From Bacilli bacterium (GTDB lineage Bacteria > Bacillota_I > Bacilli_A > RFN20 > UBA1709), in assembly GCA_028693955.1 (NCBI GenBank), contig JAQUUH010000009.1:1-36645 (forward strand): 36,645 bases of DNA. The letters are read 5' to 3'. This document shows, one piece after another, positions 17,872 through 25,556 of the stretch; positions within the stretch are counted from its first letter, which is position 1, and each line of letters begins with the position of its first letter. The notes beneath the pieces were generated by a model, which was not told where the DNA came from, did no database searches, and saw only the letters and a list, made by a program, of their open reading frames with translations. A program made the position numbers and the translations under genes.

Positions 17872-18204
17872 TTATTTTCTATTTGAATCTTTATCAGTAT
17901 TTATCTCATTATTTACCTTCTTAAGGTGTGGTATTAAAGTTATGAAAAAAATCAAATCTATGAAAACAGATATAGCCAAAGCTATAGCAAATAATGTTGT
18001 TCCATAATTTTCTATTTGAAAATCAGATACAATCAATAAAAACCCATTTATTATTGATATTATTTGAGTTCTTTTCCCCATTTTTTCAAATCTTTCATCT
18101 TTATCTTTTTTGCTTCTTAGACGTGCTCCAAAAAATAATAATCCCATGACAATTACACCAACTATTATTTTTCTAACTACCTCATTTTCAAACAAATTAG
18201 ACAC
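17872..18204 (-). CDS. Small membrane protein of unknown function
   Basis: I do not recognise this 110-residue protein. It has a hydrophobic segment at about residues 11-27 (KIIVGVIVMGLLFFGA), then a basic loop (RSKKDKDERFEKMGKR), probably cytoplasmic. Two further hydrophobic stretches follow (about 47-60 and 67-92, the latter with LFAIALAISVFIDLIFFI), and then a charged tail (NEINTDKDSNRK). The ATG at 18204 has AAGGTG upstream. It sits between the rpsO terminator and pnp, with no room for a normal promoter after the terminator, so it is probably expressed by read-through. Confidence 0.75.
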   Translation of the reverse strand: MSNLFENEVVRKIIVGVIVMGLLFFGARLRSKKDKDERFEKMGKRTQIISIINGFLLIVSDFQIENYGTTLFAIALAISVFIDLIFFITLIPHLKKVNNEINTDKDSNRK

Positions 18205-18227
18205 CTTCTTTCAATAAAATTGATATA

Positions 18228-18252
18228 AAAACAAAAAACCAGCAAAGCTGGT
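18228..18252 (-). terminator. Intrinsic terminator of rpsO
   Basis: The minus strand reads ACCAGC-TTT-GCTGGT (18252 to 18238) followed by TTTTTTGTTTTT, five bases past the rpsO stop codon. Some read-through is implied by the genes immediately downstream. Confidence 0.88.
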
Positions 18253-18257
18253 CCATT

Positions 18258-18527
18258 TTACTTTCTAATATTTAGTTCAGTAATTGTTTTTGTATAACGT
18301 TCCAAAGAGATTCTCTTCAAATAATCTAGCAAACCTCTTCTTTTACCTACAAGAACCAACAATCCACGACGTGAATGATTATCATTCTTATGAACTTTTA
18401 AATGTTCTGTAAGAGTGCTAATTTGCTCTGTCATTATTGCAATTTGAACTTCTGGGGAACCTGTGTCTCCCTCTTTCAATCCAAATTTTGCAACTAATTC
18501 AGCTTTTTTATCTTTTGATAATGCCAT
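18258..18527 (-). CDS. rpsO: Small ribosomal subunit protein uS15
   Basis: This 89-residue ribosomal protein binds 16S rRNA helices 20-22 early in 30S assembly. The sequence is typical, with [38 protein letters not shown] and [18 protein letters not shown]. The ATG at 18527 follows the strong ribosome site AAGGAGG (18542-18536). It has its own promoter, a structured leader and a terminator, which suggests an independently controlled gene inside the larger co-directional block. S15 represses its own translation in many bacteria, and the leader here has a structure that could do this. Confidence 0.98.
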   Translation of the reverse strand: MALSKDKKAELVAKFGLKEGDTGSPEVQIAIMTEQISTLTEHLKVHKNDNHSRRGLLVLVGKRRGLLDYLKRISLERYTKTITELNIRK

Positions 18528-18604
18528 TTTCTTTTCCTCCTTAAATTCACTTGACTATATCCAAGAATATTGTTGGAGATTCAATATTCATAGAAATAGT
18601 TGCA
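18528..18604 (-). promoter_or_regulatory. Structured rpsO leader, candidate S15 autoregulatory element
   Basis: In the roughly 76-base leader GAATATTG (18589-18582) pairs with CAATATTC (18572-18565), leaving a 9-base loop AATCTCCAA. The central TCTCC (18579-18575) can pair with GGAGG of the rpsO ribosome site (18540-18536), forming an H-type pseudoknot that would hide or trap the ribosome site. An alternative hairpin, TCCAA/TTGGA (18577-18573 with 18564-18560), excludes the first. Pseudoknot-based S15 control is known in E. coli. This particular structure is inferred from pairing only. Confidence 0.55.
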
Positions 18605-18609
18605 TTGAC

Positions 18610-18638
18610 ATTTTACATTAATTAGTAACTTTTATCAA
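18610..18638 (-). promoter_or_regulatory. Promoter of rpsO
   Basis: The minus strand has -35 TTGATA (18633-18638), a 17-base spacer and -10 TAAAAT (18610-18615). It lies immediately upstream of the rpsO leader, overlapping the very end of the preceding intergenic region after the UDG-like gene. Confidence 0.65.
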
Positions 18639-18646
18639 CTACTTTA

Positions 18647-19993
18647 TTATTCTAGTTCCCAATTTATTTCATCAAGATCTTTTTCTTTTAAAAACTCATT
18701 TATTTTCGTAAATGGCTTACTTCCATAAAATCCTTTTGCTGCTGATAAAGGAGATGGATTAGTAGCAGAAATTACTAAATGTATATTTTGATTAATAAGT
18801 GGCTCAAATTCTTTTGCATGTTCTCCCCATAAAACAAAAACTTTTGGACTTTCATCTTCATTTAAAACACTGATTATATTATCAGTAAATATTTTCCAAT
18901 GCTCACAAAGATGATTAGCTGGTTTATCGCTAGGGGAAGTAAGAGCTGAATTTAGCAAGAAAACACCTTGCTTTGCCCAATTTATTAAACTCCCACTAGT
19001 AGGTTTAGATATTTTAACATCATCCATTGCTTCGTTTATAATTATTTGAGTTGTTTGATTAATTATTACGCCATTTCTTGTTGAAAATGCTAAACCATCT
19101 GCTTGATTTTTTCTATAAAAAGGAATTTTACCTATTATTACTACCTTAATATCTGAAAAATTCGTATATTGAAATGCCCTAAAAATTTCTTCTTTACTTG
19201 GATAAACTTTTTTATTATCATATTCACTTTTAATAAAACTAGAAAGAGAAGCAAAATATGGCTTTACCTTTTCAATATTAAATATTTTTTCCCAATCTTT
19301 TGGTAAATAAAATCTTAGTTCTTGCCAAAATTCAAATTCAAAAACATCTTGAGTCATATATTTTTCATCATCAATTGTACTTACCTTAATAATCTTTTCT
19401 GGATTATCTTCAACAATTTGCTGAATTAATTCCTTCTCTTCTTCTGTAACATCTAGTGATAAATTCTCTTTTGCAGTAATATTATTTTCTTCTTTAAAAA
19501 ACTCACTACTATCATTTTGAATTTTTCCTTCTTTATTTCCTACTTCTATAACTGGCTTTGGAACTAAATCAGAAAGCTTTGAATTCAATAAACTTTGAAT
19601 AGGATCTTCACTATTATCTATAGTTAAATCCGCCGTTGGATCTAACTTTTTATCTGTATAAACAATATTTGGTTGAATAGATGCTTTTTTCAACAAATAC
19701 TCTGCTCTTTCAACATCACTAAAAACTTCGCGGCCAGAATCTCTATTTCTTCTTTTAAATCCTAAATTTATATTTAATGAAGAAACATCATCATATACTC
19801 CCACTTCATATCTATATAAAAATATTAAAAAGTATATTATCACGCAAGCAGTAAATATTGCATATGCAAGAAGGAAATAATCATAATTGTTTCCTAGTAT
19901 TTCTTTGAAAGAATCAACAAAAAAACTAGGTATCATATATATACTAAAACCCAACCATATCACAGAAAATGTTATAACAATTGCTTTCTTCAT
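18647..19993 (-). CDS. Membrane-anchored uracil-DNA-glycosylase-like protein lacking catalytic residues
   Basis: The 448-residue protein has two hydrophobic N-terminal segments (about residues 3-24 and 39-60) and a long acidic, low-complexity linker (about 70-215). The C-terminal domain (about 218-448) clearly matches family-1 uracil-DNA glycosylase, yet the active site is changed. The water-activating loop GQDPYH reads GKIPFY (288-293), putting Ile290 where the catalytic Asp belongs. HPSPLSA reads NPSPLSA, with Asn412 for the catalytic His. Uracil-pocket residues remain: Phe303 in GLAFS and Asn348 in LLNSALT. Normal Ung is about 220 residues and soluble. This one is probably inactive as a glycosylase and membrane-tethered. 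AAGGTGG precedes the ATG. It lies 23 bases after ribF, so is probably co-transcribed. Confidence 0.85.
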   Translation of the reverse strand: MKKAIVITFSVIWLGFSIYMIPSFFVDSFKEILGNNYDYFLLAYAIFTACVIIYFLIFLYRYEVGVYDDVSSLNINLGFKRRNRDSGREVFSDVERAEYLLKKASIQPNIVYTDKKLDPTADLTIDNSEDPIQSLLNSKLSDLVPKPVIEVGNKEGKIQNDSSEFFKEENNITAKENLSLDVTEEEKELIQQIVEDNPEKIIKVSTIDDEKYMTQDVFEFEFWQELRFYLPKDWEKIFNIEKVKPYFASLSSFIKSEYDNKKVYPSKEEIFRAFQYTNFSDIKVVIIGKIPFYRKNQADGLAFSTRNGVIINQTTQIIINEAMDDVKISKPTSGSLINWAKQGVFLLNSALTSPSDKPANHLCEHWKIFTDNIISVLNEDESPKVFVLWGEHAKEFEPLINQNIHLVISATNPSPLSAAKGFYGSKPFTKINEFLKEKDLDEINWELE

Positions 19994-20016
19994 TGTTTCT
20001 TCCCACCTTTAATAAA

Positions 20017-20946
20017 TTATATATTTTTTTGATTATCTATGCAACTAACTGCATTTTTTCTATCTATATCCATTTGATGGATTAATTCATCAATACTAGA
20101 AAACTTAACTTCATCTCTCATATAATATAAAAACATTACTTCGATTACTTTTCCATATATATCTTTATCAAAATCAAAAATATTTACTTCTAATAATAAT
20201 TGTTTAACTTCTGAAACCGTTGGATGGTTACCAATATTTGCCATTCCACCATATATTTTCCCATCTACTATAACTTTAACAGCATATACCCCTTTTTTGG
20301 GAATAACATAATCATTAGTATCAATATTTGCTGTAGGATATCCAAATTTCTTGCCATTTCCATAACCTCTGACAACCTTGCCTCTGATTTTATAATCATA
20401 ACCTAAAAGTCTATTTGCCTGTTCTAGAAATCCATTAATCAACAATTGGGTAATTCTTGTTGTAGAAATTTTTTCTCCTTCTTTAATAACTTCTGGTATC
20501 TCTATTACTGAAAATTTTTTTGATTGTAATTTTTTCAAAGTATTAGCATTACCTTCCCCATTTTTTGCAAATCTAAAATCAAAACCAAATATTAATGTTT
20601 TTATTCCTAAAGGATAAATAATTTTTGACATAAATTCTTCTATTGAGTAATTTGCAATTATTTCATCAAACTCTAAAATAATCATTTCTTCAATTCCTAG
20701 TTTTTCTGCCATTTCTATTTTATCTTCATTTGTTGTTAAATATGCTACTTTTTCTTTTTTTAAAACTTCTTTTGGAGATTTTTCAAAAGTAAAAATAGCT
20801 GACTTAGAACTTGTTTTTTTAGAAACTCTAATAGTTTCTTTTATTAATTCTTGATGTCCTAAATGAACACCATCAAAAAAACCAATACACGCAACTTTAT
20901 TATCGTTTAAATATGGTGATTCATATTTTATCTTAAGAATTTTCAT
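20017..20946 (-). CDS. ribF: Bifunctional riboflavin kinase / FAD synthetase
   Basis: It phosphorylates riboflavin to FMN and adenylylates FMN to FAD. The 309-residue protein has the N-terminal nucleotidyltransferase domain with GFFDGVHLGHQEL and the ISTTRI motif. The C-terminal kinase domain carries GKKFGYPTANI and GVYAVKVIVDGKIYGGMANI. The start at 20946 lies inside truB (14-base overlap). Its ribosome site is weak (only GGGGG 13 bases upstream), so translation is probably coupled to truB. The truB-ribF order is that of B. subtilis (truB-ribC). Confidence 0.95.
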   Translation of the reverse strand: MKILKIKYESPYLNDNKVACIGFFDGVHLGHQELIKETIRVSKKTSSKSAIFTFEKSPKEVLKKEKVAYLTTNEDKIEMAEKLGIEEMIILEFDEIIANYSIEEFMSKIIYPLGIKTLIFGFDFRFAKNGEGNANTLKKLQSKKFSVIEIPEVIKEGEKISTTRITQLLINGFLEQANRLLGYDYKIRGKVVRGYGNGKKFGYPTANIDTNDYVIPKKGVYAVKVIVDGKIYGGMANIGNHPTVSEVKQLLLEVNIFDFDKDIYGKVIEVMFLYYMRDEVKFSSIDELIHQMDIDRKNAVSCIDNQKNI

Positions 20947-21799
20947 GACTTACTTGTAGCCCCCTTAAACATCTATATTCATTGCCATTATCTTTATAAT
21001 ATATGGCAATTGGATTATCTTTACAATCAACAAGCAATAGCTTAGCAAATTCACTTTCAATGTTCAAACTTTGGCCATTTATTGCTTTTTTTTCTTCTTC
21101 TTTTTTTAAAAAATATTTAGGCATGCTACTTAATGCCTCATATATAGAAGTCATTTTGCTATCTTTATTTATTGAATCTAGAACAAGTGCATTTTTAAGA
21201 TCAAATTCTCCTATTTTTGTTCTTTCAAGTTCAACTAAGTGACCACAAGTATTTAGTTTATTAGCAATATCTTCTCCAAGAGTACGAATATAAGTTCCTT
21301 TTGAACATTTGACTAAAAATTTTATACTTTCTTCATCTTTATCAATAAGTTCTAAATTATAAATTTCAATTTTTCTTTTTTTCCTATCAATTTCTATTCC
21401 TTTTCTAGCTAAATTATACAACTTTTCACCATTGATTTTTATTGCTGAATACATTGGAGGTATTTGATATGATTCTCCAATAAAGGATTGAAAAACACTT
21501 TTAATTTCACTAACACTATAATTTTTAAAACTTTTATTCTCAATTATTGTGCCCATTAAATCACCAGTATCTGTTTTCTCACCAAGTTTTAGTTTTGCAA
21601 TATATGTTTTTTCTTGTGCCTCAATGAATTGAACAATTTTAGTCGCAGAATTGATTGCTACTATAAGCAAACCTGTAGCAAATGGATCTAAAGTTCCACA
21701 ATGCCCAACTTTTTTAGTCAAAAATATTTTTTTAATTCTTGATACAACAGCAAAAGAAGTAATTCCAGAAGGTTTTTTTACTAATAATATACCATCCAT
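20933..21799 (-). CDS. truB: tRNA pseudouridine-55 synthase
   Basis: It converts U55 of the tRNA T-loop to pseudouridine. The 288-residue protein starts MDGILLVKKPSGITSF and carries the catalytic Asp in GHCGTLDPFATGLLI. Later segments include AKLKLGEKTDTGDLMG, PPMYSAIKINGEKLYNLAR and KCSKGTYIRTLGEDIA. I prefer the ATG at 21799, 8 bases after AAAGG. The ATG at 21808 is one base from that ribosome site. In most Bacillota truB directly follows rbfA. Here a plus-strand gene separates them, and truB has its own extended -10. Confidence 0.95.
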   Translation of the reverse strand: MDGILLVKKPSGITSFAVVSRIKKIFLTKKVGHCGTLDPFATGLLIVAINSATKIVQFIEAQEKTYIAKLKLGEKTDTGDLMGTIIENKSFKNYSVSEIKSVFQSFIGESYQIPPMYSAIKINGEKLYNLARKGIEIDRKKRKIEIYNLELIDKDEESIKFLVKCSKGTYIRTLGEDIANKLNTCGHLVELERTKIGEFDLKNALVLDSINKDSKMTSIYEALSSMPKYFLKKEEEKKAINGQSLNIESEFAKLLLVDCKDNPIAIYYKDNGNEYRCLRGLQVSHENS

Positions 21800-21823
21800 A
21801 ATATTCATCCTTTCAACTTTTTT

Positions 21824-21832
21824 ATTATATCA
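21824..21832 (-). promoter_or_regulatory. Extended -10 promoter of truB-ribF
   Basis: The minus strand reads TGATATAAT (21832-21824), a perfect extended -10, 25 bases before the truB ATG. The -35 is weak. It would supply expression after the operon was split by the inserted TtcA-like gene. Confidence 0.6.
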
Positions 21833-21902
21833 TAAAATATATTTCTTAATGAAAAAGATTATTTAAAATAGTATAATATTCCCACTAAAGGATGTGCTTT
21901 TT

Positions 21903-23009
21903 ATGTCAATGAGAAAAATTTTGGGTTGTTTAAAACAGGCAGATATTGATTATGACCTTATAAAAGATGGCGATAAAATAGCTGTAGGAATTTCCGGAGG
22001 CAAAGATTCTTTTGTTTTACTAGAAGCATTAAATCTTTATAAGTTTTTTTCGAAGAAAAAATATGAAATAGTTGGCATAAATATAATAATGGGATTTCCA
22101 AACATGAAGTTTTTTGAAATACGCAAATGGTGTAAAAATAACAACATTGAATTTCATCAAATAAAATCAAAACCATTAATCTATGATGTTTTGAAACTTA
22201 ACAAGACAAAAGATGGAAAATTGCCGTGCTCAATTTGCTCAAAAATGAAAAAAGCTGCAATTAATCAAGCAGCAAAAAAATATAAATGTAATAAAGTAGC
22301 TTTTGCTCACCATAGTGATGATGCAATAGAAACATTATTTTTAAATATGACACACGGAGGAAGAATTGCCACTTTTTCTCCTAAAATGTTTCTAAGTAAT
22401 GAGAAAATGACTTTTATTAGACCATTAGTATACTGTCATGAGAAAGATATTGCTAAAACCGCTTTACAAAACAAGTTACCATTATGCATCTCAACATGTC
22501 CAAATGATAAAAATACCAATCGTGAAGAAATTAAATTATTACTAAAAAAATATTATCATCTTTTCCCACAAGCAAGGAACAATTTCTTAACAATGTTATC
22601 TAATACTTCTAAAATTGACATTTGGCAAAAAAAATATCCTGATGACTATTCTTTTATTAAAAACTCCAAAAAACATTTGCTTGAAAATAAATTAAATAAT
22701 GTAGAGAATATATCTTTTACAAGAGATGATAAATTTGGCAAAAAAATTGCAGGGTTAAATGCAACTATTGAAGATAATATCTTACAAATAAATGATGTAT
22801 TTGTTTCTCAAGATTTTTATAATAAAAACATTGAAAAAGAATTATATTATGATGTTGAAAAATATGCAAAAACCAAAAATATATCGACAATAATTCTTAA
22901 TATATATTCTTTTCAAAATCATAAAGCCTTTGAAGAGATGGGATTCATAAAATTTAGTTCATTCAATGGGAAAAACTATAATAAATTATTCTATAAAAAA
23001 TTAATATAA
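21903..23009 (+). CDS. TtcA-like tRNA thiolation enzyme fused to a GNAT-like domain
   Basis: Residues about 1-240 of 368 form a PP-loop ATPase of the TtcA group. The ATP-binding motif is SGGKDS (31-36). A CxxC is present as CSIC (Cys109, Cys112), and a third Cys in STCP (Cys199), matching the three-cysteine Fe-S site of TtcA, which makes 2-thiocytidine-32 in tRNA. Residues about 265-365 look like a GNAT acetyltransferase: LQINDVFVSQDFYNK, then an alpha helix, STIILNIYSFQNHKAFEEMG and FIKF. The acetyl-CoA loop (normally Q/RxxGxG/A) is eroded (FYNKNI). The start ATG at 21903 has AAAGGA 10 bases upstream; a GTG at 21894 is possible. TATAAT lies at 21872-21877. It is the only plus-strand gene in the 5.7-27.6 kb block. 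Confidence 0.82.
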   Translation: MSMRKILGCLKQADIDYDLIKDGDKIAVGISGGKDSFVLLEALNLYKFFSKKKYEIVGINIIMGFPNMKFFEIRKWCKNNNIEFHQIKSKPLIYDVLKLNKTKDGKLPCSICSKMKKAAINQAAKKYKCNKVAFAHHSDDAIETLFLNMTHGGRIATFSPKMFLSNEKMTFIRPLVYCHEKDIAKTALQNKLPLCISTCPNDKNTNREEIKLLLKKYYHLFPQARNNFLTMLSNTSKIDIWQKKYPDDYSFIKNSKKHLLENKLNNVENISFTRDDKFGKKIAGLNATIEDNILQINDVFVSQDFYNKNIEKELYYDVEKYAKTKNISTIILNIYSFQNHKAFEEMGFIKFSSFNGKNYNKLFYKKLI

Positions 23010-23016
23010 ATAACAA

Positions 23017-23048
23017 AAAAATAGAACTAAATTACTAGTTCTATTTTT
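23017..23048. terminator. Bidirectional terminator between the TtcA-like gene and rbfA
   Basis: A 13-base perfect stem, AAAAATAGAACTA (23017-23029) with TAGTTCTATTTTT (23036-23048), has a 6-base loop. The rbfA stop codon lies inside the right arm. Confidence 0.85.
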
Positions 23049-23379
23049 GCTTAATATCTTTTAATATTTTTTCTATTTTTTCGCCTTTTTCATACGAATC
23101 ATCATACACAAATATAAGCGTTGGAACTTTTCTTATAGTTAATTTTTGTGCAAGCGAGGAACGAATAAACCCTTTTACTCTTTCTAAAGCTTCCATTCTT
23201 AAATTAACCTTACTTTTATCAAGAAAAGAAACAAATATTTTGGCATAAGATAAATCATTTGTAACCTCTACACCGGTAACAGTAATAAACCCAATATCCG
23301 GACTTTTTACTTCAAATTGCAAAATATCAGAGACGTACTTCAAAATAGAAACGCTAATTTTATCTTGCTTATATGCCAT
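23041..23379 (-). CDS. rbfA: 30S ribosome-binding factor A
   Basis: It helps late maturation of the 16S 5' end, with a KH-like fold. The 112-residue protein shows the family pattern: ISVSILKYVSDILQFEVKSP, ITVTGVEVTNDLSYAKIFVS, RVKGFIRSSLAQKLTIRKVP and LIFVYDDSYEKGEKIEKIL. The gene begins 11 bases after infB. B. subtilis has ylxP between these two, and it is absent here. The ribosome site overlaps the infB stop (AGGAGAG). It now ends the rimP-nusA-rnpM-infB-rbfA unit. Confidence 0.94.
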   Translation of the reverse strand: MAYKQDKISVSILKYVSDILQFEVKSPDIGFITVTGVEVTNDLSYAKIFVSFLDKSKVNLRMEALERVKGFIRSSLAQKLTIRKVPTLIFVYDDSYEKGEKIEKILKDIKQK

Positions 23380-23390
23380 ATAAATCTCTC

Positions 23391-25268
23391 CTAATCCTTT
23401 TTAATTTCTTCCATAGTGTAGCCCTCAACAATATCTCCTTCTTTAATATCATTAAAATTATCAATTGTTAGACCACACTCATAACCAAGGTTCACTTCTT
23501 TTACATCATTTTTGAATCTTTTTAATGAAGATAATTTCCCTTCATATACTATACTACCATCACGCATCAATCTAATACTACTATTAGCTTTTATAAATCC
23601 GCTTGTTACATAACATCCAGCAATTGTTCCAATCTTCGAAACTTTGAATAATTGACGAACTTCTGCTTGACCAGTAACTACTTCTTGATATTCTGGTTTT
23701 AGCATTCCTTTCATTGCTGATTCCATTTCTTCGGTTAAAGCATAAATTATTCTATGTAAACGCAAATCAACTTTCTGTTCACTAGCAAGTTGTCTAATGG
23801 TTGCATCAGGACGAACATTAAAGCCATAAACTATTGCATTTGAGGCACTCGCCAAAAGTATATCAGATTCAGTAATTTGACCAGCTTGGAAGCGAATTAT
23901 ATTTATTTTCACACCATCAACATTAAGTTTTTCTAAAGCACCTTTTACAGCCTCTGCAGATCCTTGGACATCAGCTTTAATAATAACATTGATAGTAACT
24001 ACGTCTCCTTTTTTAATTTGATTATATAAATCATCCAAGGACATAGCACTACTTCCTTTACGTTCTTGCTCTTTTTTCTTTATCATCCTTTTTTCTGCAA
24101 TATCTTTTGCTTGATGTTCATCTTTAAATGCCATAAATTTATCTCCAGCATTAGGAACCTCATTAAGACCAGTAACAGAAACTGGGGTTGATGGAGTTGC
24201 AACTTTACATAATCTTCCTAGATCATCATACATTTGTCTAACTCTACCAAAACTAGCTCCAACAACTATGGAATCACCAACTTTTAATGTCCCATTTTGT
24301 ACTAAAAGAGTAGCAACTGGCCCCTTACCTTTTGTAAGTTCAGCTTCAATTACTGTTCCCATAGCATATCTTTTAGGATTTGCTTTCAATTCTTGCATTT
24401 CAGAAACAACAACAATTGTTTCTAATAACTCTTCAATCCCTGTTCCTACTTTTGCCGAAATGTTTCTATATATGGTATCTCCGCCCCACTCTTCTGGCAT
24501 TAAACCAACATCTGATAAAGCATATTTTATTTTCTCTGGATCTGCACCTTCTTTATCAATTTTATTAACAGCAACAATAATTGGAACATTAGCGGCTTTT
24601 GCATGATCTATAGCTTCTCTTGTTTGTGGCATAACTCCATCGTCTGCTGCAACAACAATTATTACTATATCAGTAACCTGTGATCCTCTTGCGCGCATTG
24701 CTGTAAAAGCAGCATGTCCTGGTGTATCAAGAAAAGTAATTTTTTTATTATTAACTTCAACTTGATATGCACCTATTGCTTGAGTTATTCCTCCAAATTC
24801 TCTTTCCGCTACTTTTGAGCTTCTAATTGAATCAAGAAGTGTTGTTTTACCATGGTCAACATGACCCATTATTGTAACAACTGGTGGGCGCTCTTTGAGT
24901 AAAGATGGATCATCATTAATTTCAATGTTTTCAAAATTAACTTCATCAACAACCTTTTCTTTTTTAAAATCATATCCATAGTTCAAACAGACAATGCCTA
25001 TAAGTTCATCATCTAAAGTTGAATTTATGTTTACCATTTTGCCTTCCATAAATAGAAATTTTACAATCTCTGTTGGGTTTAAATCCAATTTTTCTGCTAA
25101 ATTCTTTACACTTGTTTCTCCAGAATAAGTGAAAACACCATCATTCAATTTTTCTTTCGGTTGAACTTTTTTCATATTTTTTTGATGAAAGAAATTAGAT
25201 TGACGCTTATCATCACTTTTCTTTGAATGATTGTTTCTTTTTTTTGGACTAATAATATCTTTTGCCAT
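23391..25268 (-). CDS. infB: Translation initiation factor IF-2
   Basis: This GTPase brings fMet-tRNA to the 30S and promotes subunit joining. The 625-residue length is short among IF-2s because the N-terminal region is minimal, as in Mollicutes-like lineages. The first 35 residues are basic. An IF2_N-like segment follows ([20 protein letters not shown], about 53-72). The G domain has GHVDHGKT (G1), DTPGHAAF (G3) and NKID (G4), followed by domains II-IV and a C-terminal segment with [18 protein letters not shown]. The ATG at 25268 has AAGGAGGGTG upstream. The 28-base gap to rnpM is where B. subtilis carries ylxQ. Confidence 0.97.
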   Translation of the reverse strand: MAKDIISPKKRNNHSKKSDDKRQSNFFHQKNMKKVQPKEKLNDGVFTYSGETSVKNLAEKLDLNPTEIVKFLFMEGKMVNINSTLDDELIGIVCLNYGYDFKKEKVVDEVNFENIEINDDPSLLKERPPVVTIMGHVDHGKTTLLDSIRSSKVAEREFGGITQAIGAYQVEVNNKKITFLDTPGHAAFTAMRARGSQVTDIVIIVVAADDGVMPQTREAIDHAKAANVPIIVAVNKIDKEGADPEKIKYALSDVGLMPEEWGGDTIYRNISAKVGTGIEELLETIVVVSEMQELKANPKRYAMGTVIEAELTKGKGPVATLLVQNGTLKVGDSIVVGASFGRVRQMYDDLGRLCKVATPSTPVSVTGLNEVPNAGDKFMAFKDEHQAKDIAEKRMIKKKEQERKGSSAMSLDDLYNQIKKGDVVTINVIIKADVQGSAEAVKGALEKLNVDGVKINIIRFQAGQITESDILLASASNAIVYGFNVRPDATIRQLASEQKVDLRLHRIIYALTEEMESAMKGMLKPEYQEVVTGQAEVRQLFKVSKIGTIAGCYVTSGFIKANSSIRLMRDGSIVYEGKLSSLKRFKNDVKEVNLGYECGLTIDNFNDIKEGDIVEGYTMEEIKKD

Positions 25269-25296
25269 ATATTATTCACCCTCCTTTTCATACTTA

Positions 25297-25554
25297 CTAA
25301 CTAATACTCTTCAATAATTCTTCATATATTTCATCAGGAATATCTGCCTCTAAAGCTCTCCCTAATGAGTTTTTCTTTTTTGCTATTTCTATAGCCTCAA
25401 TACTTCTTTTTAAATATGCTCCACGTCCATTTTTTTTGCCAGTTAAATCAATAAAAATTTCTCCTTCATTGTTTTTAACAACTCTAATTAATTCTTTTTT
25501 AGGTAATTGTTCTAAAGTTGCAACACATTTTCGCATTGGAATCTTTTTATTCAT
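25297..25554 (-). CDS. rnpM: RNase P modulator RnpM (YlxR family)
   Basis: This small basic RNA-binding protein of the YlxR family (85 residues) has been reported to bind RNase P RNA and modulate RNase P. Seen are the family start IPMRKCVATLEQLPKKEL and GRGAYLKRSIEAIE. The ATG at 25554 lies two bases past the nusA stop (TAA-tt-ATG), with no clear ribosome site, so it depends on coupling to nusA. The position between nusA and infB is conserved across Bacillota. Confidence 0.92.
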   Translation of the reverse strand: MNKKIPMRKCVATLEQLPKKELIRVVKNNEGEIFIDLTGKKNGRGAYLKRSIEAIEIAKKKNSLGRALEADIPDEIYEELLKSIS

Positions 25555-25556
25555 AA

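Noticed and set aside
17855-17873. Palindrome AATATC...GATATT between pnp and the small membrane protein gene
   Set aside because: The stem is only 6 base pairs of A/T-rich sequence with no T run on the minus strand, so a terminator call is not supported.
20947-21902. FMN riboswitch for ribF
   Set aside because: ribF starts inside truB and no RFN-type conserved sequence precedes truB.
24268-24606. 112-residue plus-strand frame opposite infB
   Set aside because: Antisense to the conserved IF-2 G domain, with no ribosome site or family features.
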